64,000 nt of DNA, taken from Selaginella moellendorffii. Its lineage: Eukaryota; Streptophyta; Lycopodiopsida; Selaginellales; Selaginellaceae. The translations under genes and the position numbers were made by a program. The stretch's first letter is position 1. Each line of letters begins with the position of its first letter. Positions 22,845 to 34,169 of the stretch are shown piece after piece. Under the pieces are notes generated by a model that saw only the letters and a list, made by a program, of their open reading frames with translations, was not told where the DNA came from and did no database searches. Where the stretch lies: contig NW_003314265.1 of assembly GCF_000143415.4 (NCBI RefSeq), positions 2,942,559 through 3,006,558 on the forward strand. Direction: 5' to 3'.

Positions 22845-23973
22845 TGTAAGCCACAAATTTTTCCTTTCCAATTTGCCAGCTTACCTCGTCTATCCGACCA
22901 ACATTGCCTTGGCTTTTGCTAAATTCCCTCACCAAGGTTCTTGCCTATTGTACCAGCTCCTACTTGGTCCTACTTGGTTTCAGCTACTTATTGCACAAGC
23001 AATAGAGCATTAACCATCCATCCATAGATTCCCAAATCTCTCCCAATCCCCCTCCCCGGGTTAGACTAGACTTAAGGTTCAGTTACACTCCCACAGGCAC
23101 AAACAACCAAGTACACCAAGCCTCCAGGTTCCCAACATCCCTTGGTATAACAAGACTTGATCATGGGACCTTCTAAATCCCAAGCTTTGGGTGCAACACT
23201 TGCTTCGGGACATCAGAGCGAAACATCATGCCCTAACGGCCTAGTATGGGTACCTCAACCCCCCTACTTCCATCCTTCCATCCTGAAGGGAAGGCCCAAG
23301 CCTCTAGGAAGGGTGAGGACTAATGAGCCATAAGGTACTCAAGTGGGGCACCACTCCACATGAGCCGGGAGCACTATAGTCGGTTTCCCTTTTGGGAGTT
23401 GGAGCTGCTCCTAAGCACTTCCTTGGGTGGCCCCTTCGACACCACCCGAGTCCATGCTTACTCCCACCCAAGGCCCCTTGGCCCTAGCCTCAACTTCAAG
23501 TCAGTTTGGAAGCATCATTGGAGAGTTCTTTCAAGACTAATTCCTAGACCTCACTATCCTTACTACACTTTTGGAACCCCCTGCAGCCCCCCCCCTGGGA
23601 GACACACACTTTGGGCTTTCACCCCTTGACCTGTATTAGTACTCGAACTCGGTCTTAGACTGAATCCCGGACTCGATCTTGGACTCGATCTCAGACTCGA
23701 TTTCGGACCCGATCTCGGACTCGACTTCGGACTCAACCTCAGACTCGGTCTCGGACCTGATCTCGGATCTCGGACTTTGTCTTGAACTCGGTCTCGAACT
23801 TGGTCTCCGAGTCGGCCTCGGACTCGATCTCGGACTCTATCTCGAATTCTGTCTCAGAGTCGGTCTTGGACTCAATCTTAGACTCGGTCCCATCTGATGA
23901 ACTCTTTGTCATTTCGGTCATGCTTTCAGGGATCCTTTTGGCCTACGACACCTCAGGGAGTTGGTTCCTGACA
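22845..23973 (-). repeat. 5' LTR of the Gypsy element
   Basis: Homologue of 328-1,422 along its whole length, from TGTAAGCCACAAATTT to TTCCTGACA, with a shorter C tract (23,586-23,594) and the GACTCGATCTCGGA-type array at 23,640-23,890. It adjoins the primer binding site. Confidence 0.8.
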
Positions 23974-24683
23974 CTTCATGGCAAAAGCCTCACACAACTA
24001 TGTTTACCAAAGCTTTTGACTTTTGCAAAAAAGATCACCTATAAAAATTATTAAAGATATTTTCTTGTTTAAAATGAAATGATTACCAAACTTTGCATCC
24101 ATGGCAATGTTGGCTAGTTTATATTGGAGAAGATTTGATGAAAGGTTCCTTGCTTCCATTCTTTTGTGGAATAATAGCTTTGATCTATATTGCAAAATCA
24201 ATTACTAATTAAGAAACACAAAAAATTTAAACATACTTGCTTGTTGCCTTTGAAACCCCAACTTGTTGTGACTCTAGTATATAATCTTCAATTAGGATAA
24301 ATGAGCTCTAGAAAACACCTTTACCATTTTAACTGTTTGTGATATTGTCCTAAAAGCTAAACATCAATTACAAGTCCCATAAAATCCATTTACAAGACTA
24401 ATACTAGAATAAAGTTAGGTTAGATCACTATTGTCATTTTTTTTCATTAGCCCACTTAGTAGCTTTGATGAAGCTAAAAGGAAGTCAAGGATAACTAAGT
24501 CTAAAAAACTATTTAATAAGTGAGCACCAAAAAGATAAAAAAAAAATTACATACTTGATGTGAATGTTCACCAATAAAGGAAATTTGAGAGTAGCAATAC
24601 ATAAACTTCTTTAACTCCTTGAGAATTAACTTATACTACTTAAAAACCTCGATATTTAGAGTTTTTTCATCGTAATGCATATA
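23974..24683. other. AT-rich spacer, no gene seen
   Basis: This is AT-rich sequence between the Gypsy 5' LTR and the next LTR relic. I see only short chance open frames. Confidence 0.5.
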
Positions 24684-25150
24684 GTTTTCAACTTTTATCC
24701 TATGGTGATTTACTATAGGATAACTACGAATTGGAACCTAAGCCCTCCATATGCCACATGCCACGTGCCCAAATACAATAGAGTGAAACTTGAGTTTTAG
24801 AGCCTTAAGCCATTAAATGAAAGAATGGAGCCAAATTCTCAAGCTTACAGCCAAGGACCAAGAGTGATAGGATAGGAGTATAGAGTGATATTAGAGCAAT
24901 TTTAGAGCTTCCAACATCCCAATATCAAGAGCAACACCCAAAATGGAGCCAAATGGAGTTTGAAGTATTTTTAACATACCGATGGCCTAACTTGAGGATA
25001 TAAGTACTTCACCAATTAACTTAGAGTAGAATTTGGGCTTAGACCCAAATTAGATGCAGAACAAAGATAGACAAGATTCCCAATTTACCCATTATCCCTA
25101 CTATATATTTGAAACCCCTTATGACCCCACCCCACACCCCACCCTAGGGA
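24684..25150 (-). repeat. Decayed LTR related to the one at 61,682-62,300
   Basis: Read on the minus strand it follows the LTR near the window's right end, with many substitutions: CCATAGGATAAA near one end, TTTGGCTCCATTTT, GGGT(C/T)TAAGCCCAAATTCTA and AAATATATAGTAG near the other. No primer site was found beside it. Confidence 0.6.
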
Positions 25151-25403
25151 ATGCATGTTTTGAGCTTTCACCTTTACTCACATTTAATACCAAAAGTTAA
25201 TTTCTAAGACAAGTGTGAAACTTACTAAATATGGAATGGCACTATATTGTGAATTTGGACACAAGATCAACACCATTGTGTTCAAAACAATCTCTACATT
25301 CCGTAGATATGCCAAATTAGCAAATTTAGATACTTTCCATAAATAGTTAATGAAACCAAATGAGACAAACACATAGGGCTTAATAGCGAGGGTGTTTAGT
25401 CAA

Positions 25404-25665
25404 CATAGTAAGCTATCATCTAGCAATATTGAAGGACCAAACTCAATATCATAGAGGTCTTTATTAAGCCAATGCAAGATAGAACAAAAGAGAACTAACA
25501 AACCGAGCCAAGTATACTTGGCTAAATAAACATATAGTAAGCTATCATCTAACAATATTGAAGGACCAAACTCAATATCATAGAGGTCTTTATTAAGCCA
25601 ATGCAAAATAGAACAAAAGAGAACTAACAAACCGAGCCAAGTATGCTTGGCTAAATAAACATTTA
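25404..25665. repeat. 129-base tandem duplication
   Basis: The block starting AGTAAGCTATCATCT at 25,407 recurs at 25,536 with only a few changes. The open frames over it are repetitive by-products. Confidence 0.85.
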
Positions 25666-28330
25666 GGAATTCCTTTTTTATGCTCGTTTGGCCAAATACA
25701 AATATTAAATCAAGTTTATTAACACTTGAATAAAAGGGACTGATAAAGTGTCCAACAATACTGACCTTCTGCCATTATAGCAGTAAAGAAAAAATATCTG
25801 AAAGGACTAGCCAATAGGTAACTTTCAATACTTGCAATCATATTCACAACACTCATCTTCATTAGTCTCAAGATTGTCATCAAAATCCTCATCAACGTAT
25901 TTCTTATATGTCTTATAGCCCTCTTAAAAAACAACTTCGGCTAAGTTTTCCATAGCTCTATGCTGAAAAACAAAGTGGCTAAGTGCTTTTGGTGTCTCAT
26001 CTGGATCATCAATATATAATTTCTACCCAAGCTTGTGAGAAAGCTTTCTTCTTTTCTTCTTTGAAACTTGGACCTCTTCTTGATTTGACGTTGTTGTGGT
26101 GCTGAAGGTGAAGCAAAAATGTGAAACTCATATATGCAAAATTGGTTCAAGGAAAATTAATTTACAACTAATCTAACTACCAAGGACAATTTTCCCGCTC
26201 ATAGTTTAACTCTAATACATTTAGGCAGCTTCTCATCCCCATATATATAGGTTGCATTCCATATAGATTTGACCTAAAAAATAAAGAAATTAAAACTTGA
26301 AGAGTACAAATTAATGTAAGTGTTAATTGTATATAAGACATTAGCCAACTTTCTACATTATTGCATCATTTGTCTCATCTCTTTGGTTTTCATTGTCATT
26401 CTCTTCAATTTTAGCTTTACTAGACAATATTTGAAGCTACAGCCAAATCTATAGAATGTCAATCTCAAATTCACACTTGTTGTAATACTCTAACACTGTT
26501 TTGTACTTTGATTGATCTATTCTAGAGAAGAGTTTTTCACCCACCTTGTCAATATACTCAATTTCTTTCTCCACGATCTTCATGTTCATCACCTTTTTCC
26601 TCCATCAAACTCAAAATGTCTTATCAATAGTCAAGACTAAAGAGTGGATAACCTTAGACAATCCACCAGCTACTCTGAACTCCTTGAATGCTGCTAGCTT
26701 GTATAAATTTAGAATTCGTGCCAAAATTATTATGTTCAACTTCTCAAATATGCATTATTTATACTATGAATCCTCTATATTGAAGTTCATCACAACATCA
26801 AATCATTCCTCCCCAAGATTAGGATGTTAGATATTGATCAACTTCATCATCTTTATTATATGTTTTTGCTTGATTTTGTAAGTGTAGCGCATGTGATTAT
26901 GGGATGAGATTTGGATATACTGTCACCGTGGATCCTTGGAACCTTAGGGGATAAATGGGGATAAAATAGCCATTAAGGGCTCTCTCATCAAGTAATTGCC
27001 CCTTTTCCAGTTGGCTTAAGGGGAGAGAGATAAAGTGCGCTATAGTACTCTTCTTTAGTAAGGGTATTAACATCAGAGCTCTTCTTCTTCAATCCCTCCA
27101 AGTCTTACTAAAGAAGCAAAATAAAACTCGAAATAAGTACTTGAATAAATTTAAGTACCTTGAATAAGATGGGAATTTGACATAGTTATTGTGCTTCTTA
27201 AACTAGTTTTCCTTGAGTTGGATTTTTTCTTCATCTGTGAGTTTTTTTCTTTTATAATCTTGCTAACATCTGTTTAAAGAATGTTTTGCAGAGCCATGAT
27301 TGTATGTGGAAGGGTCATTTTGACTACCGTATTTTCATGTTGCTTACATAAGAAAAATTATGTCAATAAAGAATATAGAGAATAAATAAGTATGTCTATT
27401 CATTGAAGTTAAAGTTGCAATGAGTGCTACACAATCTTTATCATGGAACTCTATCACTGCAACATCTACTATGATAGAGTATCTCAAATCTTTTCATATC
27501 CATGAAAACCATGCTTTGAGTTAGTGATTTCCTTTCTATACAACTAGCATTTAATTGGAAAAAACATCCTTTCATTTGGTATAAATTTTATTCTTTAAAG
27601 TGGCCTTGAATTCCATGTTAAACCACTACTATGTCTCATTCTAGGAAACTCTTTTTTCATTTAAGAGTGCTAAACCTTGCCACAATAAACTTAAACTCTA
27701 TTTGCATAAAGCTTTGTTATTGAATGGAAAACCTAAGTTGGTTCACAATGTCAATCACTAATTGCATCACTAGATTCAAGATCATTTGACATAAAGGCAC
27801 TTAGGGAGGTAGAACTTTCTTTTTGATTTTCAGTTATTGTAACAAATTTGAAACAACTTCCACTTTGAATTTCAAGGGATAATCAAGTGAACTTGTATTT
27901 AGAACTTCTTCTCGTATTCATGGCTTTGCTTTCCACTTTTTTTTGCTTTAACCCCATTTTTGGCTTTACATGGTTCTTCTATAGTTGATCTTGTTTGTGC
28001 AGTTTGACTCTCCAAAGGGTCAAAACTGTCATCTTTCTCTTCTTCATCTTATTATTGCTCCTCTTCCTCCTCAAACTCATCTCCAAGAAATTTGGGATTC
28101 TTTGTTTGCTCAAAATTCTCAATTTGCTTGCCTTTTAAATTGTTTGATGAATCTTGAGAAGGGTTCTTTTGCCCATGTTATGCCCATATTCCTCATGGTA
28201 TAGATAACAATATTCTTGATAAATATTACCTTCTTCCACATATTTTAACAACTCGCTAAAGTCTAGAAAGAGTAAACATAAACCTAAAAAAAGTAAAAAC
28301 TTAAGATCAGTAATTACAAATCATGGTGGC
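25666..28330. other. AT-rich decayed sequence
   Basis: No intact gene. Minus-strand stretches at about 25,720-26,150 (DEDFDDNLETNEDE) and 26,400-26,830 (IEYIDKVGEKLFSRIDQSKYK) look like worn coding sequence broken by many stops; the family is not recognised. They could be old transposon genes. Confidence 0.35.
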
Positions 28331-28434
28331 TAAGTGCAAGAATCAGCCATGAATCAAAGCTACCACACTCAACACCACCATGCTTCAACTATTTCAAACT
28401 ATTATAGGAGGAACCATAGCACCACTCCCCCTTA
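28331..28434. repeat. Minisatellite unit to the left of element D
   Basis: Sequence such as GGAACCATAGCACCACTCC matches units of the array at 42,237-42,591. Element D was therefore inserted into this minisatellite. Bases 28,431-28,434 are the left copy of the CTTA target duplication. Confidence 0.75.
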
Positions 28435-28461
28435 AAGCTCTATTTCGTTAAAATGGGATTT
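28435..28461 (+). repeat. Left TIR of transposon D
   Basis: AAGCTCTATTTCGTTAAA followed by ATGGGATTT; mirrored at 42,206-42,232. Bases 28,462-29,094 are noncoding apart from degenerate palindromes at 28,661 and 28,979. Confidence 0.85.
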
Positions 28462-29094
28462 ATTCAGTAAAATGGGACTAGGTACAAATTTTCAAGTATT
28501 TGAAAATGACGTGAAATTATATGTTTTTTGTCCAAGGGCTAGACATATCTGGGGCATGGTGACTAGCGCGGTGACTTTATGTCCAGACTGTGTCCATCTG
28601 GTTGTATAATAAATCTCATTGTCAAGGTGAACAAGCCGAATCTGAAGCTAAAGAAGAGCGATGGCATGCGCGCACACACTATTTGTTTGTTCATTGAGCG
28701 TGTGGTGAGCTTTCCAAGATGAACGTCATTCCTATTAGCCGGACATATAACTTAATGGTGAGAACATTTAGATATTATTCAATGTTATCTTTTTCTAACG
28801 AATCTAATTGTGAAGGTGTAGCAAGAGGCATTGCTAGTCTGGAGAAGTCATTTAACTCATTTGACCCTTAGTGTATTTTCATGAAACTAAATAACATTCA
28901 TATTATTAAGGAATTTCTCTAGTACCTTTTTTTTACGACATAGAGGCTTGCATTTCTTTCAAAGGTGATTTAGTAAAAGGCCTGAGGGCACATGCCATTC
29001 TATTTCTCAGACTGGTATTAAGATATACTAGTGCAAAGGGAAAAAAGTATTTGGTGATCAAGTAAATGGCATGAGGGCACACGCCATTATAAGC

Positions 29095-29352
29095 CTAAGC
29101 GTTAGTGGACACCTCCTTTTTGGTACTCTCAGCGGTACTATCATCCTTCTCTGGGTCAGTTGTTTTGCTTTGGATTGTTGTCTCTGACGTTACTGGGGCG
29201 TTCTCGATAGTTGTTAATGTTGCCGTTTGTTCAGAAAAATGATCACCTGGAGTATAGTACGGGGAGTTTGGAAGACTTATATATTCTACATCTTCACCTA
29301 TCTCCTTCTCTGTCTCCTTTTCTGCCTCACTTACAGATTTTGTGCTTGCCAT
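29095..29352 (-). CDS. Small conserved transposon protein, SPYYTPG family (element D copy)
   Basis: An 85-residue hydrophilic protein starting MASTKSVSEAEKE. It shares ISLPNSPYYTPG, ENAPVTSETTIQSK and DSTAESTKK with the element A protein at 1,794-2,042. This start was chosen because homology begins there; an upstream in-frame Met would add 34 unrelated residues. No domain, signal or membrane segment is seen. It lies 0.66 kb from the left TIR and reads outward, unlike the element A copy, which reads inward. The function is unknown. Confidence 0.65.
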   Translation of the reverse strand: MASTKSVSEAEKETEKEIGEDVEYISLPNSPYYTPGDHFSEQTATLTTIENAPVTSETTIQSKTTDPEKDDSTAESTKKEVSTNA

Positions 29353-30065
29353 GAGAACGCTCTTCACCCTAAAATATGGAGTTCGTTGTGTTATAAAAGG
29401 AAACCAACACACACGCTGCAAGGGAATGATGGTACATAAAGCACGTAAGCCCACAATATGGGTTTATGTGCCATTAATATGAGCCACACGCCATATTATT
29501 AGATTTATGCATGTGTGATTGGTAAATGCATATGTCACATCATCTTTGTTTTACCTCACACACTATATCAAGCCTAATGAACCATATCACATGTGCGCAC
29601 ATGCTATATATATGGAGAAGTATTATGCAAGGATAGAAAAATTCAATGCATGATTGTGGAGAGCAATGGCATGAAGCCACATGCTAAATAACATTTTAGA
29701 GAAAGAATTAAAATAAAAACATGCAAACAGTACTGAGTGGACCAAGACTTAGAAGTGCACAATTGAATGAGGTATTTCTAATAAATATTTCACTCACCTC
29801 ATATAGGAATGGCTACCACTCTCAAATGGCGTATCGCCTCATGCCATCACCTCGCAATTTGTTATAACAATCCGATGAATTCATATTCGGCTTGTTCACC
29901 TTAAACTTTAAGTAAGATTTGCTAGAACAACTAAGAATTTATACTTGTTATTTGTATCATCTCACCTAGGAATGGCGTAAGGCCACATGCCATCACGCCT
30001 CCTCTGATTCAGATTCGGATTGTTCACCTTGAAATAAAATACATTAGAAACTTAGTAAAGGAATA
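29353..30065. other. Spacer with palindromes and GGTGAACAAGCCGAAT-type repeats
   Basis: No gene. It holds palindromes at 29,473, 29,666, 29,826 and 29,972, and copies of a second motif (TTCGGCTTGTTCACCTT at about 29,887 and TTCGGATTGTTCACCTT at about 30,013) that is inverted at 28,627. Confidence 0.6.
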
Positions 30066-33000
30066 TTAATGAATCTCACCTTGAACCCGGGTTATGAATG
30101 CTCTTGCTGCATCTCTTGCATGGTCTGGCAAGGTGATGGTGGCACTCTGCTTCCGCATCCAACCATGCACAACATTATCCACCGATATGCTCATGCTGGG
30201 ATCCCTTGGATTCAGCACCCATCTCTTTTCTAGGCAATCCTTCGTATATCCGGAACTTGGCTTGAACCACTCCACAATTACATTGAAGGAGTTAGTTTCC
30301 GTGTCCTCCTCTGCATCAGTGATGCAGCGCCCCACCCATATCATTTGTTTTTTATTACTGGGTCTGACAAGCACGACCATTCCTTTGCAGACCTGTACTG
30401 GATTGAATGCTGAATCCGGCTTCTTGTTCCTCGGCCCATAATAGTGATCCTCAACATCGTTATCTGTCACTGCATTTCCAGAGGACATTGTTCCGCTACT
30501 ATCTGGTGCTCTGGGTTCTGGCCAAAAGGACTCTTCCAATTCTTCATATACAACCGGCCCATTTTGGATAGCAGATATAATCTTCTCCCAGTATTCGAGC
30601 AAAGGCTTGCACCTCTGAAAATAGGATTCTCCACCAAACACCAACCCCCTCTTCCAGAAGGCAATATGCTGTCTAATCCCGGCCACTATACTTTCCTGGT
30701 CTTTGAGTCCATCCGGGTGCATCGGCCGTGGGGAACCCTGAGGAATCATAGGTTCCCCAGTTATGGGATCTCTCTTGAAGAGTTCAATGCCGTCCACTGG
30801 CAGCCACACTGTGTCCCATTCTCTCATCTTGTACCTCATCACTGGAGCACCGTCACACATGCTGAAATGAAACTGAAGAGGCTTGGAGTGGCCAATCAGC
30901 GTTTCGGATCCGTCCCTGATATAGCCTCTTACAAACCCCTTAAAGTCTAGAACCTCTGTCAGAAGTGCAGCTTCAACAGTGCCTTTGATGCAATTTTGGA
31001 ATTCATCGTAGAGTTGTGGGAGGGTGAGGACATTGGATCGCCGGAGGGACTCTGCCAAGTGACTGAACATGGCATCGACGTCTTCATGAGTGTGCCCAAC
31101 CATGAGAAAGCCAAGTGTAACCCTTTCAAATATCCCTTTGGCAACAAGCATCACCAAGTACGTGAAGACGTACATGTTTTTGTTCTCACTGCCAGCATTG
31201 TCTGTTTGGAGCAGAAGATGGGGTGGAAGGCCACATCAGCCGCAAGAACTTCCTTGAGATTCTGCTTCGTTTGGATGAGGCTGTGCATTCACCGGGCGAC
31301 CAGCCTCGTCGGAATGGCATGAGGCCTCACGTGATAACCCTACAATCTGACGGCCAACATATTCACTGGGATGGCATGGGGCCCCACACGATACTGCAAG
31401 CCTTTGCTCCTCCTCCAGCTGAACCCTGTATGGGGTTCGATCGACAAGGGCCTTATGCAAGGGTTGGCCGTTCAGCTCAGTCTGCGCACTTTGCAGAGAC
31501 CTTAAGTGTTTTGCTAGGGATGCAATCATCATGTTTGCACCCCCGCCACCCCATAGAGGTACAAAGAAGTTCCCATAGTTCTGGGCACCATGCCCATGAG
31601 CGATTATGCCAAATAGAGACACAGGCAGCTGCATGGATGAAGAGATTGCCTTGGGGGCAGGATTGAGTCGAGGTAAGCATGTCTTTTTCTGGTCCATTTT
31701 GTCGTGGATGATGTAGAGGTAAGAGTCAGGTCTCTCCATGGAGAGAATCCTGTTATGATAATATGCAGTCCTGCAGCTTCTCTGCTCAATGTTGTGGTCG
31801 AGCCACCTTCTAACCAACGTCTCTCGCTCTTGAGCGCTGCAAGAATTCTTCGACAAAGCCATTTTGATAGCAGTGCACTCGTCACACTTTGAAAAGCTGG
31901 AGTACTTTCCTATACTCACATCCCTGAACCTGTTGCTCCACAATCTACTAAATCTAGATTGGCTCAGCTTCCTGTAGCCATTACTCTGGAGTTCCCGATT
32001 CACATCTTCCAATATGGCCCCCTTGGTATACATGGAAGGGAGAACTCGTTGGGTGTCTCGTGTTCCATCTTCCAAGAGGCGGGTTTTATATGGTTGCTGC
32101 TCGCTACATGTCTCAACAAACCTCTTGAAGATTGCCTCTCCATATACAACATGACCCCTGGTTTTGTGCGTACCGTTGTTCCCATGGACTGCTTGTTGAA
32201 CCCTTTGTTCCTCGAACTCAGTTTTGATTCTGTAGAATGTGGTTCGAGGGACTCCATAAATGATTCTCCATGCCTTCATGCAAACCAAACCCCTCTGGAA
32301 GACCATGCCCCCCACCTGATGTTCTGAAGCATCAACAGATGACCGTAATGCCTCATACACAAAATTGCGAGCTGCCTTCCAGGACAATGTCTTGTATCTT
32401 GCTCTCTCCTCTTCAATAGCATCCCAATCAGCATGTTGACAGCACCTCCTCTTGTAACAAGCAACTGTCGAGACCATTCGAACCTCCATCGCTATTTTCT
32501 GCTTTTTTGGTTCGTTGCTCAGATCCCTTTGGCTGCGCTTTAGGAAGGTGTACTTTCTTTTCCCATGAAGAGATGTTCTGTCATCAGTTGTAGTGGTGTT
32601 TGATTGTGAATCCTTCACATTCTCAAACACTAAGTGCCTCAATTTCCACCGCACAATGCTTCCAATAGTCAGACTGTTTTCTTTTGTGTCAACAACCTCT
32701 AAAATCGCAACTCCAATATCATCCCAGCCCAATTCTTGATTAGCAACCGCATCTCTTGGATTGACAACTGTGGCTAAGCCCTCAGCTACCACCTCCCCCT
32801 CGGGGTTGTTTAGAAACACCTTTGCCTGAATCCATGTAGCACGGTTCTTAAGATCCACGGAGGGAACATGCGTCGCACTTGCGCTGTCCCCAACATCTGC
32901 TTTCTTCTGAAGATTTTTCAAGGCAACAACAACATTTACCCCGACGACCATCTCTCCTAGTTCAATAGCGACCACATTCCCATCGAAGACAGTCTCTACT

Positions 33001-33134
33001 GATACAGCAGCATTGCCTTCCCCAAGCCTTTGACAGTGTATAACAAAGTTCCGATCCATAGACACAAGGGTCCCTTTTGCAACTCTCTTCCCACCATTCA
33101 AAATGTAAACCTTTTCCCCAACCCTGAAGGCCAT
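30066..33134 (-). pseudogene. Transposon D transposase (DDE type, GHTHEDVD motif)
   Basis: One frame of 1,023 codons, broken only by TGA at 31,238-31,236. The N-terminus (MAFRVGEKVYIL...KGTLVSMD) resembles the region seen before plant Ptta/En/Spm-type transposase proteins. The middle has Cys/His pairs (CDECTAIK). The catalytic part has IIHDKMDQ (first Asp), LLLQTDNAGSENKN (second Asp region) and FLMVGHTHEDVDAMFS, a motif I associate with a DDE-like family annotated as DUF7869. Two palindromes (31,314 and 31,371) lie in frame within it. The C-terminal 200 residues hold a chromatin-reader-like Trp-rich stretch of uncertain meaning. Transposase role likely; superfamily name withheld. Confidence 0.6.
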
Positions 33135-33286
33135 TCTGAAAGTGCAGAAAAGAAGTTAAGACCATACAAAAAATGATTGGAGAATGGCCTAAATCATAAC
33201 ATACCAAACAACCTCAATAGCATGAGGCCACATGCCATTATTCAAACATGCTATTGACACCCACGTGAAATTTCGCATTCACAAAA

Positions 33287-33508
33287 TTGGCATGAGCCCT
33301 CATGCCATTAGTGGTACCACTAATGGCATGAGGCCTCACGCTATCTTTGGCCCCTGCTAGCCTGTTGCTATATTCCTTTTGCCTTGCTGCAACTGTATAT
33401 ATTTTTGTGTGCGTGACTAGTCACCCATACAAAAATATATACAGTTCAAAAGGAATATGGCAATAGGCTAGCAGGGGCCAAAGATGGCATGAGGCCTCAT
33501 GCCATCTT
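33287..33508. repeat. Large hairpin built from palindromes
   Basis: Bases 33,301-33,330 are a perfect 30-base palindrome (centre TGGTACCA). From 33,323 to 33,508 two arms of about 75 bases pair (TTTGGCCCCTGCTAGCC against GGCTAGCAGGGGCCAAA, then ATATTCCTTTTG, then AACTGTATATATTTTTG), with a 9-base bulge CCTTGCTGC in the left arm. The right end, 33,481-33,508, is itself a perfect 28-base palindrome. It lies just upstream of the transposase start. Confidence 0.9.
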
Positions 33509-33689
33509 GATATACACACAGCTGCAGGCAAGTAAAAACATACATGACAATACGCTAGCTATGAAATTGCAAGGGCCCAAGATGGCATGTGGCCTCATGC
33601 CATTTCTAAATGTGGTCCTAAGCCATTCCATGGTGAACATACCAGGAAGCACAAGTGCCGAATATCAAGAGGAAGCGGTAGCCACACCA

Positions 33690-33840
33690 AAGACAGTGCC
33701 GCTCGCAACACCGCAACTACTCGTAACGCCGCTCGCAACACCGCAACTGCTCGTAGCACCGCTCGCACAAACTGCCACTCGCATAAACTGCCGCTCGCAA
33801 TGGCGCTCGCAATGCCGCAACCGCTCGTAGACGCATAAAC
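33690..33840. repeat. CGCTCGCAACACCGCAACT tandem repeat
   Basis: Degenerate units of about 30 bases (CGCTCGCAACACCGCAACTA, then CTCGTAACGC). Similar CGCTCGCA-rich sequence recurs at 35,870-36,010. Frames over it on both strands are compositional. Confidence 0.75.
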
Positions 33841-34169
33841 CACAGCTCACAACGCCGCTTACACAAGCAGCGCTCACTGCGCTCAGCGGAACCAAGAACA
33901 CGGCGCACAAAAATGATAGACCTAGGAATGAGTTCGAGAATTCAAAAATAACACACGCTTGAACGTCACATCAAATCCTTTGACAAACCAGATCTTATGA
34001 TTCCTCTGACAAATTTCAAACTGAGTAGCTTCTAGACTTTGCTGTCGGAGGTTGAACTTTGTCACATCATGTCCTTGCCTCGATCCAGCTGTGCCATGTC
34101 AGTGATTCGAACTTTGCCATGCCATGTCAGCGATCCGCGCCAAGATTATTCGCCGTGTAAAGGAATAAT

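Larger units (their letters stand above)
328..23973 (-). mobile_element. Ty3/Gypsy LTR retrotransposon, broken by nested insertions
   Basis: Two related LTRs (328-1,422 and 22,845-23,973) bound gag, zinc knuckle, protease, RT, RNase H and integrase remnants that all read on the minus strand, so the right LTR is the 5' LTR. A primer binding site adjoins it at 22,831-22,841. By eye the LTRs are about 90% alike, with differences that are mostly transitions, so the insertion is old. The element contains transposon A (1,438-12,170), solo LTR B (16,094-22,424) and, inside B, transposon C (16,369-21,142). Without these it would be about 6.6 kb. The candidate 5-base target duplication is imperfect. 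The gene order gag-PR-RT-RH-INT identifies Ty3/Gypsy; I saw no chromodomain. Confidence 0.85.

Noticed and set aside
26882-26905. LTR end (TGTAGCGCATG) as in the element at 62,300
   Set aside because: Similarity stops after about ten bases.
33489-33910. Overlapping frames on both strands
   Set aside because: Arise from the palindromes and the CGCTCGCAACACCG tandem repeat.
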